Program-made: the position numbers and the translations under genes | Assembly (NCBI GenBank): GCA_003402345.1 | Contig: QFXH01000013.1 | Location: 1-64,000, forward strand | Reading direction: 5' to 3' | DNA length: 64,000 nt | From: Candidatus Nitrotoga sp. MKT | GTDB taxonomy: Bacteria > Pseudomonadota > Gammaproteobacteria > Burkholderiales > Gallionellaceae | Shown: positions 20,648 through 30,682 of the stretch, one piece after another | Numbering within the stretch: position 1 is the first letter of the stretch | How the letters are laid out: each line of letters begins with the position of its first letter | Notes under the pieces: model-generated | What the model was told of the DNA's origin: nothing | The model's input: the letters and a program-made list of their open reading frames with translations, nothing else | The model's database searches: none

Positions 20648-21829
20648 ATGCCGTATAACCAATCATTTCTGCTTCTCGCCTTGTCCGTTGCCATTCTTTC
20701 GGCTTGCGGCGAATCAAAAAAATCCGTTAATAGCAACATTGATGAACTAGTGGTAAAAATCGGTGCCGCTGCCCCCCTCACCGGGCCACAGGCTCATATC
20801 GGCAAGGACAACGAGAACGGTACGCGCATGGCGATCGAGGATGCCAATACCAAGGGAGTCATCATTGGCGGACGTAAAGCCCGTTTTGAATTAATCAGCG
20901 AGGATGACCAAGCGGATCCGAAAACTGCGACTATCGTGGCACAAAAGCTAGTAGACGCAAAAGTGAATGGCGTGATCGGCCATCTCAATTCCGGCACCTC
21001 TATCCCGGCGTCTAGGATCTACAGCGATAACGGCATCCCCCAAATTTCCCCTTCCGCAACAGCGGTGAGTTACACTGCCCAAGGCCTTAAGACCGCCTTC
21101 CGTGTGATGTCCAACGACGGGCAACAAGGCAAGGCATTGGGCGAATTCGCAGCAAAGATCCTAAATGCTAAAAAAATCGCGGTTATAGATGATCGCTCCG
21201 CCTATGGCCAAGGACTGGCCGATGAGTTCATCAAATCTGCACAAGCTAACGGTGCGCAGATCGTAACGCGTGAATACACCACTGACAAAGCGGTAGACTT
21301 TACTGCAGTGCTGACTTCTATCAAGGGTAAGCACCCCGATTTGCTATTTTTTGGCGGTATGGATCCGCAAGGCGTACCGATGGCCAAACAACTTAAAGCT
21401 CTTGGTTTAAATATTAAGTTTGTAATGGGCGACGGTGGTTACACGCCGAAATTACTGAATCTGGCCGGCGATGCCGCCAATGGGGTTTATGCTTCGCTGC
21501 CCGGCGTGCCACTGGAACAGATGCCCGGCGGCAAAGACTTCTCCCAGCGCTATGAAGCAAAATATAAACAACCCATTCAACTGTATGCACCCTATTGTTA
21601 TGATGCGGTGAACGTGATGATCGCCACAATGCAAAAAGCCGCTTCAGCCGATCCAGCGAAATACCTGCCCGAACTCGCCAAAATTACTCATGGTGGCGTG
21701 ACCGCAAACATCGCCTTCGACGAAAAGGGGGACATTAAGGGCGGTGCAGTGACGCTATACCAAGTACAGCAAGGCAAGTGGCAGCCGCTGCAAACCATGG
21801 GCGGAAACACCGTTATATCCGCGCATTGA
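20648..21829 (+). CDS. livK: Branched-chain amino acid ABC transporter substrate-binding protein
   Basis: 393 aa; lipobox LSACGES; VKIGAAAPLTGPQAHIGKDNENGTRMAIEDAN. Confidence 0.93.
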   Translation: MPYNQSFLLLALSVAILSACGESKKSVNSNIDELVVKIGAAAPLTGPQAHIGKDNENGTRMAIEDANTKGVIIGGRKARFELISEDDQADPKTATIVAQKLVDAKVNGVIGHLNSGTSIPASRIYSDNGIPQISPSATAVSYTAQGLKTAFRVMSNDGQQGKALGEFAAKILNAKKIAVIDDRSAYGQGLADEFIKSAQANGAQIVTREYTTDKAVDFTAVLTSIKGKHPDLLFFGGMDPQGVPMAKQLKALGLNIKFVMGDGGYTPKLLNLAGDAANGVYASLPGVPLEQMPGGKDFSQRYEAKYKQPIQLYAPYCYDAVNVMIATMQKAASADPAKYLPELAKITHGGVTANIAFDEKGDIKGGAVTLYQVQQGKWQPLQTMGGNTVISAH

Positions 21830-21852
21830 CCGTAATCGAATTAAAAAATAAA

Positions 21853-21877
21853 GCGACACCTTATGTGTCGTTTTTTG
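21853..21877 (+). terminator. Intercistronic terminator/attenuator between livK and livH
   Basis: GCGACACCTTATGTGTCGTTTTTTG. Confidence 0.75.
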
Positions 21878-21891
21878 TTTGTGAGTAACCA

Positions 21892-22815
21892 TTGGACACA
21901 TTACTACAACAAATCGTCAACGGCTTCGTGCAAGGCAGCGTGTATGCCATGGTTGCATTGGGTTACACCATGGTGTACGGCATTCTCGGTCTGATTAATT
22001 TCGCGCATGGCGAAGTGGTGATGGTAGGGGCAATGGTAGCGCTGTCAGTAATCCAATTGCTCATCGATTCTGGCTTGCCGCCGCTGCTGATATTACTGAT
22101 CAGCCTAATAATTTCGATTGTGGTTTGCATGGCGTTAGGTTATGGCATCGAGCGCATCGCCTACCGTCCATTGCGAAACGCCCCACGTCTGGCACCATTA
22201 ATAACCGCGATTGGCGTATCCATTGTGCTGCAAAATCTGGCGATGATGTTCTGGGGACGCGAATACCATGCTTTTCCGTCTTTACTGCCAAACAACTCGC
22301 ATATGCTGTCTGGTGCAATCATTACGGAAGTGCAGATTCTTATTGTGTTCGTAGCGTTGGGAATGATGGGGGGTTTGCTGCTGTTGATGCATCGCACTCG
22401 TCTGGGCCGCGCAATGCGCGCCGTAGCAGAGAATCCCTCCGCTGCCGTTCTGATGGGGGTAAATATCAACGGTGTGATTGCTATTACTTTCATGCTGGGT
22501 TCCGCGCTGGCCGCAGTGGCAGGCATTATGGTCAGTGCGAACTACGGCATCGTACACTATTACATGGGTTCCATTCTGGGGCTCAAAGCATTCACCGCCG
22601 CTGTGTTAGGCGGCATCGGTAACATGCGCGGAGCCATGGTGGGTGGTTTGCTACTGGGGTTAATTGAAAGTTTAGGAGCTGGTTATATCGGTGATCTCAG
22701 TGGTGGCTTTCTCGGTAGTCATTATCAAGATGTATTTGCCTTCTTTGTGCTGATTTCCGTACTGATCTTCCGTCCATCCGGCTTATTAGGAGAGCGTGTT
22801 GCGGAACGTGCTTAA
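21892..22815 (+). CDS. livH: Branched-chain amino acid ABC transporter permease
   Basis: 307 aa; TTG start; LINFAHGEVVMVGA. Confidence 0.95.
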   Translation: MDTLLQQIVNGFVQGSVYAMVALGYTMVYGILGLINFAHGEVVMVGAMVALSVIQLLIDSGLPPLLILLISLIISIVVCMALGYGIERIAYRPLRNAPRLAPLITAIGVSIVLQNLAMMFWGREYHAFPSLLPNNSHMLSGAIITEVQILIVFVALGMMGGLLLLMHRTRLGRAMRAVAENPSAAVLMGVNINGVIAITFMLGSALAAVAGIMVSANYGIVHYYMGSILGLKAFTAAVLGGIGNMRGAMVGGLLLGLIESLGAGYIGDLSGGFLGSHYQDVFAFFVLISVLIFRPSGLLGERVAERA

Positions 22816-23896
22816 ACATCTGTCATCCAAGAACAGGCGCAGCGCGTGGTTGACGTTTGTCGTGTTCGCCATTGTGCTGTTGGCATTACCCTTCTTTACC
22901 GATGCACTGTTCGGACGTGGTTGGGTACGCATTGTGGATTTCGCATTACTATACATTATGCTGGCGCTGGGGTTGAATATCGTAGTCGGATATGCTGGTC
23001 TGCTCGATCTCGGTTACATCGCCTTCTTTGCTGTGGGCGCATATTGCTATGCTTTGCTCGGCTCGCCTCAATTAGGCTTGCATTTACCATTTTGGATAGT
23101 CCTGCCACTAGGCGCACTGCTGGCCTGTATATTCGGCGTGCTGCTAGGAGCACCGACTTTGCGCCTGCGCGGCGATTACCTTGCCATCGTCACCCTGGGA
23201 TTTGGCGAGATCATCCGCATCTTCCTCAACAACCTGAACGCGCCGATTAACATCACCAATGGCCCGCAAGGCATCAGCATGATAGACCCAATCCGTGTTG
23301 GCGAATTTTCATTAGGCAACACGCACGAATTATTCGGCCTCACTTTTCCCTCTGTGCATCTGCATTACTACCTGTTCCTTTTCTTCACATTACTAGTAAT
23401 TTTTATTTCACTACGCTTGGAAGATTCACGCATTGGCCGCGCCTGGATGGCAATCCGTGAAGACGAAGTAGCAGCTAAAGCGATGGGCATCAATACACGC
23501 AATATCAAACTTCTGGCGTTTGCCATGGGGGCAACTTTCGGCGGTTTGGCTGGTGGCTTATTTGCTGGTTTCCAAGGTTTCGTCAGCCCGGAAAGTTTTA
23601 GCCTGACTGAATCCATCACAGTGTTATGCATGGTAGTACTAGGTGGTATGGGCAACATCAACGGCGTGCTGTTAGGCGGCATACTGTTAGTAGTATTGCC
23701 CGAAGCTTTGCGCCACGGCTCAGGGCCGGCACAACAACTACTGTTCGGCAAGACGTTTATCGACCCGGAAAGCTTGCGTATGTTGTTATTTGGACTTGCG
23801 CTGATCACGGTCATGTTATGGCGACCTGCCGGATTGTGGCCCTCTAACCAACGCCGACGCGAATTGGTTACCAAAAATGATTCAGCTCATCTGTAA
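22796..23896 (+). CDS. livM: Branched-chain amino acid ABC transporter permease
   Basis: 366 aa; ALGLNIVVGYAGLLDLGYIAFFAVGAY. Confidence 0.95.
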   Translation: MLRNVLKHLSSKNRRSAWLTFVVFAIVLLALPFFTDALFGRGWVRIVDFALLYIMLALGLNIVVGYAGLLDLGYIAFFAVGAYCYALLGSPQLGLHLPFWIVLPLGALLACIFGVLLGAPTLRLRGDYLAIVTLGFGEIIRIFLNNLNAPINITNGPQGISMIDPIRVGEFSLGNTHELFGLTFPSVHLHYYLFLFFTLLVIFISLRLEDSRIGRAWMAIREDEVAAKAMGINTRNIKLLAFAMGATFGGLAGGLFAGFQGFVSPESFSLTESITVLCMVVLGGMGNINGVLLGGILLVVLPEALRHGSGPAQQLLFGKTFIDPESLRMLLFGLALITVMLWRPAGLWPSNQRRRELVTKNDSAHL

Positions 23897-23904
23897 CAGG
23901 ATGC

Positions 23905-24729
23905 TTGTGCATGACAACGCCCACTGAATTCGACGTCAATTTACTCGAGCTGTCCGGCATAGCCAAACGCTTCGGTGGCCTATCTGCGTTGAGCGATATT
24001 TCGCTGCACATTCGGCGAGGTGAAATCTATGGCTTGATCGGCCCAAATGGTGCGGGTAAAACGACTCTCTTCAACATTTTGACTGGACTTTATCAAGCGG
24101 ATAGCGGACGTTTCACGTTTAACAACACGGAGTATAGCGGCCGCTGCAAACCACATGTGTTAGCGCAGGCAGGGATTGCACGCACCTTCCAGAACATTCG
24201 CCTGTTTGCAAATATGACTGCACTAGAAAACGTCATGGTTGGTCGCCACCTGCGCACCAGCAGCGGCATCTGGGACGCATTGACTCGCAACGCTAAAGCA
24301 CGCGCCGAAGAACATGCAATCGTGCAACATGCACGTGCCTTACTGACCTATGTAGGCATAGACCGCCCGCACCAAACTTTGGCCAAAAATTTACCCTACG
24401 GCGAACAACGCAGGCTGGAGATTGCCCGTGCGCTGGCTACCGATCCAAAATTACTTGCGTTAGATGAACCAGCAGCAGGCATGAATGCCACCGAAACTGA
24501 AAACCTAAAAGAATTATTACTATCCATACGCGCCAGCGGCATTACAGTACTGCTCATCGAACATGACGTAAAATTTATTCTCGGCCTGTGCGACCGCGTG
24601 GCAGTTCTCAATTACGGCAAAAAAATCGCCGAGGACGTGCCGGAAAAAATTCGATGCGATCCGGCGGTAATCACGGCTTATTTGGGAACAGAACCCATAA
24701 TTCCCGCGCAGGCAGGAATCCAATCATAA
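23905..24729 (+). CDS. livG: Branched-chain amino acid ABC transporter ATP-binding protein
   Basis: Walker A GPNGAGKTT; C-terminus ends ...GTEPIIPAQAGIQS, encoded by a dRS3-like repeat. Confidence 0.95.
   Translation: MCMTTPTEFDVNLLELSGIAKRFGGLSALSDISLHIRRGEIYGLIGPNGAGKTTLFNILTGLYQADSGRFTFNNTEYSGRCKPHVLAQAGIARTFQNIRLFANMTALENVMVGRHLRTSSGIWDALTRNAKARAEEHAIVQHARALLTYVGIDRPHQTLAKNLPYGEQRRLEIARALATDPKLLALDEPAAGMNATETENLKELLLSIRASGITVLLIEHDVKFILGLCDRVAVLNYGKKIAEDVPEKIRCDPAVITAYLGTEPIIPAQAGIQS
24700..24719. repeat. dRS3/REP-like inverted repeat ATTCCCGCGCAGGCAGGAAT inside the 3' end of livG
   Basis: ATTCCC-N8-AGGAAT; translated as IPAQAGI. Confidence 0.6.
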
Positions 24730-24765
24730 AAAACAGATGCTTCATATCGTTAGCATAACAAGACC

Positions 24766-25494
24766 ATGACTGTATCTATATCAAGCTCACTGTTGCAGGT
24801 ACGCGATCTGAAAGTAGCTTACGGCGGCATTCAGGCACTAAAAGGCATCGATCTCGACGTAGCACCGGGCGAACTGGTCGCACTCATCGGCAGCAACGGT
24901 GCCGGTAAGACCACAACGCTTAAGGCGTTAGCTGGCTTGCTACAACCCTCTGCAGGCGAAATACATTACCGCAGCATATCTTTACAAAATCACGCAGCAC
25001 ATCGACTTATACAAGAAGGTTTAGTATTAGTGCCGGAAGGACGTGGCGTATTCGCGCGGCTAACGGTAGAAGAAAATTTACAGATGGGTGCCTATTGCCG
25101 CAACGACAAATCCTCCATTGCGCAGGATATGCAGCACATCTACACGTTGTTTCCGCGCTTGGCCGAGCGCCATACGCAACTGGCCGGCACACTATCCGGC
25201 GGCGAACAACAAATGATGGCACTGGGACGCGCGTTGATGAGCCGCCCCAAACTATTGATGCTGGATGAACCCAGCATGGGACTGGCACCGATGATGGTGA
25301 CCAAAATTTTTGAAACTATCCGCAACATTTCTGTTCAGGGCGTTTCAATTCTGCTGGTTGAGCAGAATGCTAAACTTGCCCTCGAAGTGGCGCAACGCGG
25401 TTATGTGATGGAAAACGGCCTGATTACATTATCCGACAGCGCGGCCAATCTGCTGGGGAGCGCTGTGGTACGCCGCGCCTATCTGGGCAGTTAG
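24766..25494 (+). CDS. livF: Branched-chain amino acid ABC transporter ATP-binding protein
   Basis: Walker A GSNGAGKTT, signature LSGGEQQ. Confidence 0.95.
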   Translation: MTVSISSSLLQVRDLKVAYGGIQALKGIDLDVAPGELVALIGSNGAGKTTTLKALAGLLQPSAGEIHYRSISLQNHAAHRLIQEGLVLVPEGRGVFARLTVEENLQMGAYCRNDKSSIAQDMQHIYTLFPRLAERHTQLAGTLSGGEQQMMALGRALMSRPKLLMLDEPSMGLAPMMVTKIFETIRNISVQGVSILLVEQNAKLALEVAQRGYVMENGLITLSDSAANLLGSAVVRRAYLGS

Positions 25495-25632
25495 CTTTAT
25501 CGGATTACCAATGCTGGACACCCATAAATTCATTAGTGAAATAAATCAATAACATTGGGTGCGGCCACACCGTATCCTGCACCACTAAAGATGCGGGGAA
25601 TGGTACCCTACGAAGAGTTTAGTGCAGCACAT

Positions 25633-26040
25633 TCAAATATCAGGCGGTGAACTGTAATGTGCACTCGGGCTTATCTTGAATTCAGTAAATACAGCGTTGG
25701 AATACTCATCCGCCATAGCCAAGTCAAGCTTACGCAAAGTCTGGTAAATTTCCCGCACTTTTTCCCGCTTATCTTGAAAATAATAAGCCACGCCCAGATT
25801 AAACCACGCACTGGCCCTCTCTGGCTCAATACGTACTGCCTCCTCATATGCCAGAGTCGCCAAGCCATATTTTTTAAGATTGCCATACGTAATACCTAAG
25901 TTATACCAAGCATCGGCATACTCTGGCTGAAGACGCAGTGCTTGCCGATACGCCTCAATTGCCTCCTCGTATTTTTGAAGATTGTCATAGGCTACGCCTT
26001 GGGCAAACCAAGCGTTAATATAAAAATTTACTGAGTCCAT
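25633..26040 (-). CDS. Tetratricopeptide-repeat protein
   Basis: Tandem TPRs (AWFAQGVAYDNLQKYEEAIEAYRQALRLQPEYADAWYNLGITYGNLKKYGLATLAYEEAVRIEPERASAWFNLGVAYY); start likely at 26040. Confidence 0.85.
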   Translation of the reverse strand: MDSVNFYINAWFAQGVAYDNLQKYEEAIEAYRQALRLQPEYADAWYNLGITYGNLKKYGLATLAYEEAVRIEPERASAWFNLGVAYYFQDKREKVREIYQTLRKLDLAMADEYSNAVFTEFKISPSAHYSSPPDI

Positions 26041-26516
26041 GGTTTCTCCTAAGATAGTGCAATATGAGTATTTTATTTCAGGGTAAAAAGATCCGGCCAA
26101 TTTACAGTTTGCTACCCTTCACTTTTCTTTCATAATCCCAATTTCATTAGTTATTTCAAATCTGAACTTGGATTAAAAAATTACTTTGTAATAGCCGCAA
26201 GGGAATCGTGGCCTGAGTAACTCAAAATTTGTTTTAGCATTTTATATTAAAATATTGTTTGAATTTATCAAAAAATTTACCAGCCTTCACCATTTTTGTA
26301 CCAACGAATAAATGGCCTACACTGTTAATTCATAAATTGCCCCCAAGCGTAAGGTGGCCTACTTATTTAGTTGTTCCTATCCCCAACGTCTTCCAATACC
26401 AAATAAATATTCCCAACATGGCATAAATCTAAAAAACTTAGAATAATATTACTGGATCAGTACAGCTCACCTGATCTATTTCCCGAGACGATTCTATACC
26501 GTGATAAACTCACCTC

Positions 26517-26869
26517 GAAGCTGGCTAGACAGTCGCCGCGTCCGCAAACAAGGGCGGGGAGGAAAGTCCGGGCTCCATAGAGCAAGATGCCGGTTAATGG
26601 CCGGACACCGCGAGGTGATGAAAAGTGCCACAGAGAATAGTCTGCCTAAGTTCCGCAAGGAAACGGCGATGGTGAAACGGTGGGGTAAGAGCCCACCGCG
26701 GACGTGGTAACACGGACGGCACGGTAAACTCCATCTGGAGCAAGACCAAATAGGCAGGTAATGACGTGGCTCGCGTCGCCTGCGGGTAGGTCGCTTGAGC
26801 GTCAGGTAACGAAACGCCTAGAGGAATGACTGTTCACGACAGAACCCGGCTTATCGGCTGGCTTCACTT
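26517..26869 (+). ncRNA. rnpB: RNase P RNA, bacterial class A
   Basis: GAAGCTGGCTAGACAGTCGCCGC...GAGGAAAGTCCGGGCTCCATAGAGCA...ACAGAGAATAG...GGTAAACTCCATCTGGAGCAAGACCAAATAGG...GAATGACTGTTCACGACAGAACCCGGCTTATCGGCTGGCTTCAC. Confidence 0.97.
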
Positions 26870-26956
26870 GATTTCGATAACTATTCAAAACGTAACGACC
26901 TTGGTAAAACGGCTTTAACTATAAAGCCGCCATAAAAATTATCGCCGCCTAAAAAA

Positions 26957-26982
26957 CGCCTCCTTCATGGAGGTTTTTTCAC
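26957..26982 (+). terminator. Rho-independent terminator downstream of rnpB
   Basis: GCCTCCTTCATGGAGGTTTTTTC. Confidence 0.7.
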
Positions 26983-27212
26983 TTAAATGAAACAAAAACA
27001 ACCTCAAACACCTTGTGCAATCCCGCAGGCTTAACACCACCACACTCCCCCCTCGGCAAACTACCCAAATATCATAAATAGCATTAGCCTTTTTGTGCAA
27101 TCCATTATTTTTTAAAGAAATTAATCCAACATCAATTTTCAACCCTAACTGCTTGTCGCGCAAAGAAAAATCTTATTTTATTGCTTGACCCAGCCTAATT
27201 TTTTCAATATAG

Positions 27213-27246
27213 TGGGAAAGGGTGGGGACAGGTGGGTTTTTGTGGG
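27213..27246 (+). promoter_or_regulatory. MraZ operator: four TGGG boxes with exact 10-nt period
   Basis: TGGGAAAGGGTGGGGACAGGTGGGTTTTTGTGGG; TGGG at 27213, 27223, 27233, 27243; just upstream of mraZ ATG at 27270. Confidence 0.88.
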
Positions 27247-27269
27247 TTAGCAAGCACAGGGTTGCGATA

Positions 27270-27716
27270 ATGTTTCAAGGAGCTACACAACTCAGTCTGG
27301 ATAGCAAAGGCAGGCTCGCGATACCGGCTCGGCATCGTGATATCTTGCTTGCACATTTCGCCAGCCAGTTGGTGTTAACTGCTGACGCGGATGGTTGCTT
27401 GTTGTGTTATCCGCAGCCCGAATGGTTACCAATACGTGACAAATTACTAAAACTATCCTCTCTTAATCCGCGCATACGCGCGCTACAGCGCCGCCTAGTT
27501 GGTTACGCCGAAGATGTAGAAATGGATGCAGCGGGACGCATACTAATTTCTCCGGCCTTGCGCAACTATGCGATGCTGGACAAGCGCGTCATGCTGATTG
27601 GCCAAGGCAATAAACTCGAATTGTGGGATGAAGCAAAATGGACAGCGCAGCAGGAAATGGCGTTGTCGTTTGCCCATGGCGATCTTCCCCCGGAACTGGA
27701 GGGGTTCACGTTGTGA
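27270..27716 (+). CDS. mraZ: Transcriptional regulator MraZ
   Basis: [29 protein letters not shown]-track start 27222 lies inside the MraZ boxes, so ATG at 27270 is preferred. Confidence 0.95.
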   Translation: MFQGATQLSLDSKGRLAIPARHRDILLAHFASQLVLTADADGCLLCYPQPEWLPIRDKLLKLSSLNPRIRALQRRLVGYAEDVEMDAAGRILISPALRNYAMLDKRVMLIGQGNKLELWDEAKWTAQQEMALSFAHGDLPPELEGFTL

Positions 27717-28672
27717 GTGGTTGCCTATCTCACACACCCACATTGCTGCATGAAACAGTTTTATTACACGAAGCCATTGAAGCATTGCAGATTAAACCAG
27801 GTGGCATCTATGTGGACGGCACGTTCGGGCGAGGTGGGCACAGTCAACTGATACTGCACAAGCTGGGCACGATGGGTCGTTTAATTGCATTGGATAAAGA
27901 CCCCGCTGCAGTAGCTGCGGGGCAAGCAATTGCTGATCCACGTTTTGTCATGGTGCATAGTGGATTCGCGCACTTGACCGAGTTACTGGAAAAACTGGCG
28001 GTTGAACAAATAGACGGGGTATTGCTTGATTTGGGCGTGTCTTCGCCACAACTGGATGATGAGCAACGCGGCTTCAGTTTTCGTTTCGACGCGCCACTGG
28101 ACATGCGTATGGATACCAGCAGTGGGCAAACCGCAGCGGAATGGCTAGCCACCGTAGGTGAAAGTTTGCTTGGAGAGGTAATACGTGACTATGGCGAGGA
28201 ACGGTTTGCTACACAGATTGCAAGAGCGCTTGTTGCTGCACGCCAAGAGAAACCTATTACCACTACGCGCCAGCTCAGCGAAATTGTTGCCCAGGCCGTG
28301 CGCACACGTGAGCCCGGGAAAAATCCGGCGACACGCACCTTTCAGGCTATACGGATTTATCTCAACCAAGAACTCGAAGAAATTGCGCGGATTCTCCCGC
28401 AATGTGTAGATTACCTAAGACCAGGAGGACGTATTGTGGTCATCAGTTTTCATTCGCTTGAAGACCGCATAGTGAAGCATTTTCTGCGCGACATGGCGCA
28501 GGGCGATACGTTGCCACGCAATTTACCGATTCGCGCTGCAGATATACCCAAAGGTAGGCTGCACCTGGTCGGTAAAGCAGTTCGCGCCACCTCGCGGGAG
28601 GTGGCGACTAACCCACGGGCACGTAGTGCAGTAATGCGCGTAGCGGAACGTGCGGGGGGAACAAATGGCTAG
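27713..28672 (+). CDS. rsmH: 16S rRNA (cytosine1402-N4)-methyltransferase
   Basis: GTG start overlapping the mraZ end; [19 protein letters not shown]...[11 protein letters not shown]. Confidence 0.95.
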   Translation: MSGCLSHTPTLLHETVLLHEAIEALQIKPGGIYVDGTFGRGGHSQLILHKLGTMGRLIALDKDPAAVAAGQAIADPRFVMVHSGFAHLTELLEKLAVEQIDGVLLDLGVSSPQLDDEQRGFSFRFDAPLDMRMDTSSGQTAAEWLATVGESLLGEVIRDYGEERFATQIARALVAARQEKPITTTRQLSEIVAQAVRTREPGKNPATRTFQAIRIYLNQELEEIARILPQCVDYLRPGGRIVVISFHSLEDRIVKHFLRDMAQGDTLPRNLPIRAADIPKGRLHLVGKAVRATSREVATNPRARSAVMRVAERAGGTNG

Positions 28673-28955
28673 GGCACATCTACTTTTCTTACTGATGGTG
28701 ATCATTTGCGCGCTGAGTGTTGTGACCTCACAAAACAAGGCGCGCAAATTGTTTGCGGAATTGCAAAAGGAAAGGGATCGCGCGCAACAGATGGAGGTGG
28801 AATGGGGGCAATTACAGCTTGAACAAAGTACCTGGGCGATGCCGGCACGGGTGGAAAAAATCGCTGTCGACAGGTTACAAATGCAGCTACCGAAAAGCCA
28901 ACAGATCCAATTTATTCGTGCTGAAGAGCTGAATAAACCTTTAGCGCAGCCATGA
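28665..28955 (+). CDS. ftsL: Cell division protein FtsL
   Basis: Position in dcw cluster; one TM plus coiled coil; start ATG 28665. Confidence 0.9.
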   Translation: MARAHLLFLLMVIICALSVVTSQNKARKLFAELQKERDRAQQMEVEWGQLQLEQSTWAMPARVEKIAVDRLQMQLPKSQQIQFIRAEELNKPLAQP

Positions 28956-30682
28956 ATTATCCCAGCAATATACAAGCCGCAAAGCTAGCAACATTACCGT
29001 TGTGGCGCTCCCGACTGTTATTTGTGCTGCTGTTATTGGGCATGGGTGCATTGATCGTACGCACAGTCTATTTGCAAAGCATCAACAATAGTTTCCTACA
29101 AGAGAAAGGGAATGCACGTTCCAACCGTGTCATAGACATTAGCGCGCACCGCGGCATGATTACCGACCGTAATGGAGAGCCGCTCGCCATCAGTACGCCT
29201 GTAGAATCCATTTGGGTTAGCCCACAAGATGTAGAAGCGACACCGCAACAAGTGAATCAGTTAGCGCGGATCATGGGCATGAATATCACCGAAGTGAAGA
29301 ATCGTTTATTCGACACTACACGCGACTTCGTTTATCTCCAGCGCCAGTTACCTCCCGAACAGGCGGAAAAAATCGTGAAGCTAGGCATGCCCGGTGTTTC
29401 GCTACGGCGTGAGTATCGCCGCTATTACCCAAGCGGGGACATAACGGCACACCTGCTCGGCTTCACTGACGTAGACGACAACGGTCAGGAAGGGCTGGAG
29501 CTGGCATTACAGAATCAGCTTGGTGGCAAAGCGGGCAGCCAACGCGTAATCAAGGATCGCAAGGGCCATATCGTCGAAGACGTCGCCAGCATTCGCGCGC
29601 CTAAGCCGGGCAGCAATCTGGCGCTAAGTATCGACAGCAAGATCCAATATTTGGCTTACCGGGAAATAAAGCTGGCGGTCGAGCAACATCATGCCAAAAC
29701 CGGCTCCATTGTGGTGCTGGACGCTAAAAGCGGCGAAGTGTTGGCGCTGGCCAATTGGCCAAGTTACAACCCTAATAATCGTGCCAAGTCCAACCTTCAG
29801 GTACTGCGCAACCACGCTGTGACCGACCTATTCGAACCGGGTTCCACACTCAAGCCTTTCACCGTGGCAACGGCGTTAGAGACGGGCAATGTAACGCCAC
29901 AAACCATTATCAATACCGAAAATGGAACAATGCTCGTCGGCAAACACAAGATTCATGACACCCATCCCGAAGAAACACTCACGGTGGCACAAGTAATTCA
30001 AAAATCCAGTAATGTAGGCGCAGCTAAAATTGCACTATCGTTGCCTCCGGAAAAAATCTGGCAAAGCCTGAACGAAAGTGGTTTTGGCATACAGGCCGGC
30101 AGTGGCTTTCCTGGTGAAGCGGCAGGTAAGTTACACGATTACAAGAAGTGGCGGCCCATTGAGCAAGCCACCCTTTCTTATGGCCACGGTATTTCCGTCA
30201 GCCTGTTGCAACTGGCACGCGCCTATACCATATTTGCAAACAAGGGAGAATTGAGGCCAGTGTCATGGCTTAAGCTGGAGGCACCTGTGGCTGGCAAGAA
30301 AGTATATTCGGATGCCACCGCACGCGAAATACTCAACATGCTGGAAATGGCGGTTCTGCCAGGCGGCACCGCGCCGTTGGCCCAGATCAATGGCTACCGC
30401 GTAGCGGGCAAGACTGGCACTGCGCACAAGCTAGAGGGTGGGCACTACATCAATCGTTATATTTCTTCTTTTGTCGGGTTAGCACCCGCGTCCGGTCCAC
30501 GATTGATCGTAGCAGTGATGATCAACGAGCCCAACAACGGTCAATATTACGGCGGGTTAGTCGCAGCACCCGTATTTAGTAATGTGATGGGTGCTACGCT
30601 GCGCCTGCTCAACGTACCTAACGATACGCAGCTCGGAAATACATTAATGCCACCTGCCGATATCGTGAAGGAGGAAGTGTGA
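28952..30682 (+). CDS. ftsI: Peptidoglycan transpeptidase FtsI (PBP3)
   Basis: 576 aa; SSNVGAAKIA and KTGTAHK motifs. Confidence 0.97.
   Translation: MNYPSNIQAAKLATLPLWRSRLLFVLLLLGMGALIVRTVYLQSINNSFLQEKGNARSNRVIDISAHRGMITDRNGEPLAISTPVESIWVSPQDVEATPQQVNQLARIMGMNITEVKNRLFDTTRDFVYLQRQLPPEQAEKIVKLGMPGVSLRREYRRYYPSGDITAHLLGFTDVDDNGQEGLELALQNQLGGKAGSQRVIKDRKGHIVEDVASIRAPKPGSNLALSIDSKIQYLAYREIKLAVEQHHAKTGSIVVLDAKSGEVLALANWPSYNPNNRAKSNLQVLRNHAVTDLFEPGSTLKPFTVATALETGNVTPQTIINTENGTMLVGKHKIHDTHPEETLTVAQVIQKSSNVGAAKIALSLPPEKIWQSLNESGFGIQAGSGFPGEAAGKLHDYKKWRPIEQATLSYGHGISVSLLQLARAYTIFANKGELRPVSWLKLEAPVAGKKVYSDATAREILNMLEMAVLPGGTAPLAQINGYRVAGKTGTAHKLEGGHYINRYISSFVGLAPASGPRLIVAVMINEPNNGQYYGGLVAAPVFSNVMGATLRLLNVPNDTQLGNTLMPPADIVKEEV

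Noticed and set aside
26501-26710. 69-aa ORF overlapping rnpB
   Set aside because: Spurious translation of RNase P RNA.
27222-27269. Upstream GTG start of mraZ
   Set aside because: Lies inside the MraZ operator boxes; the conserved [15 protein letters not shown] start at 27270 is preferred.
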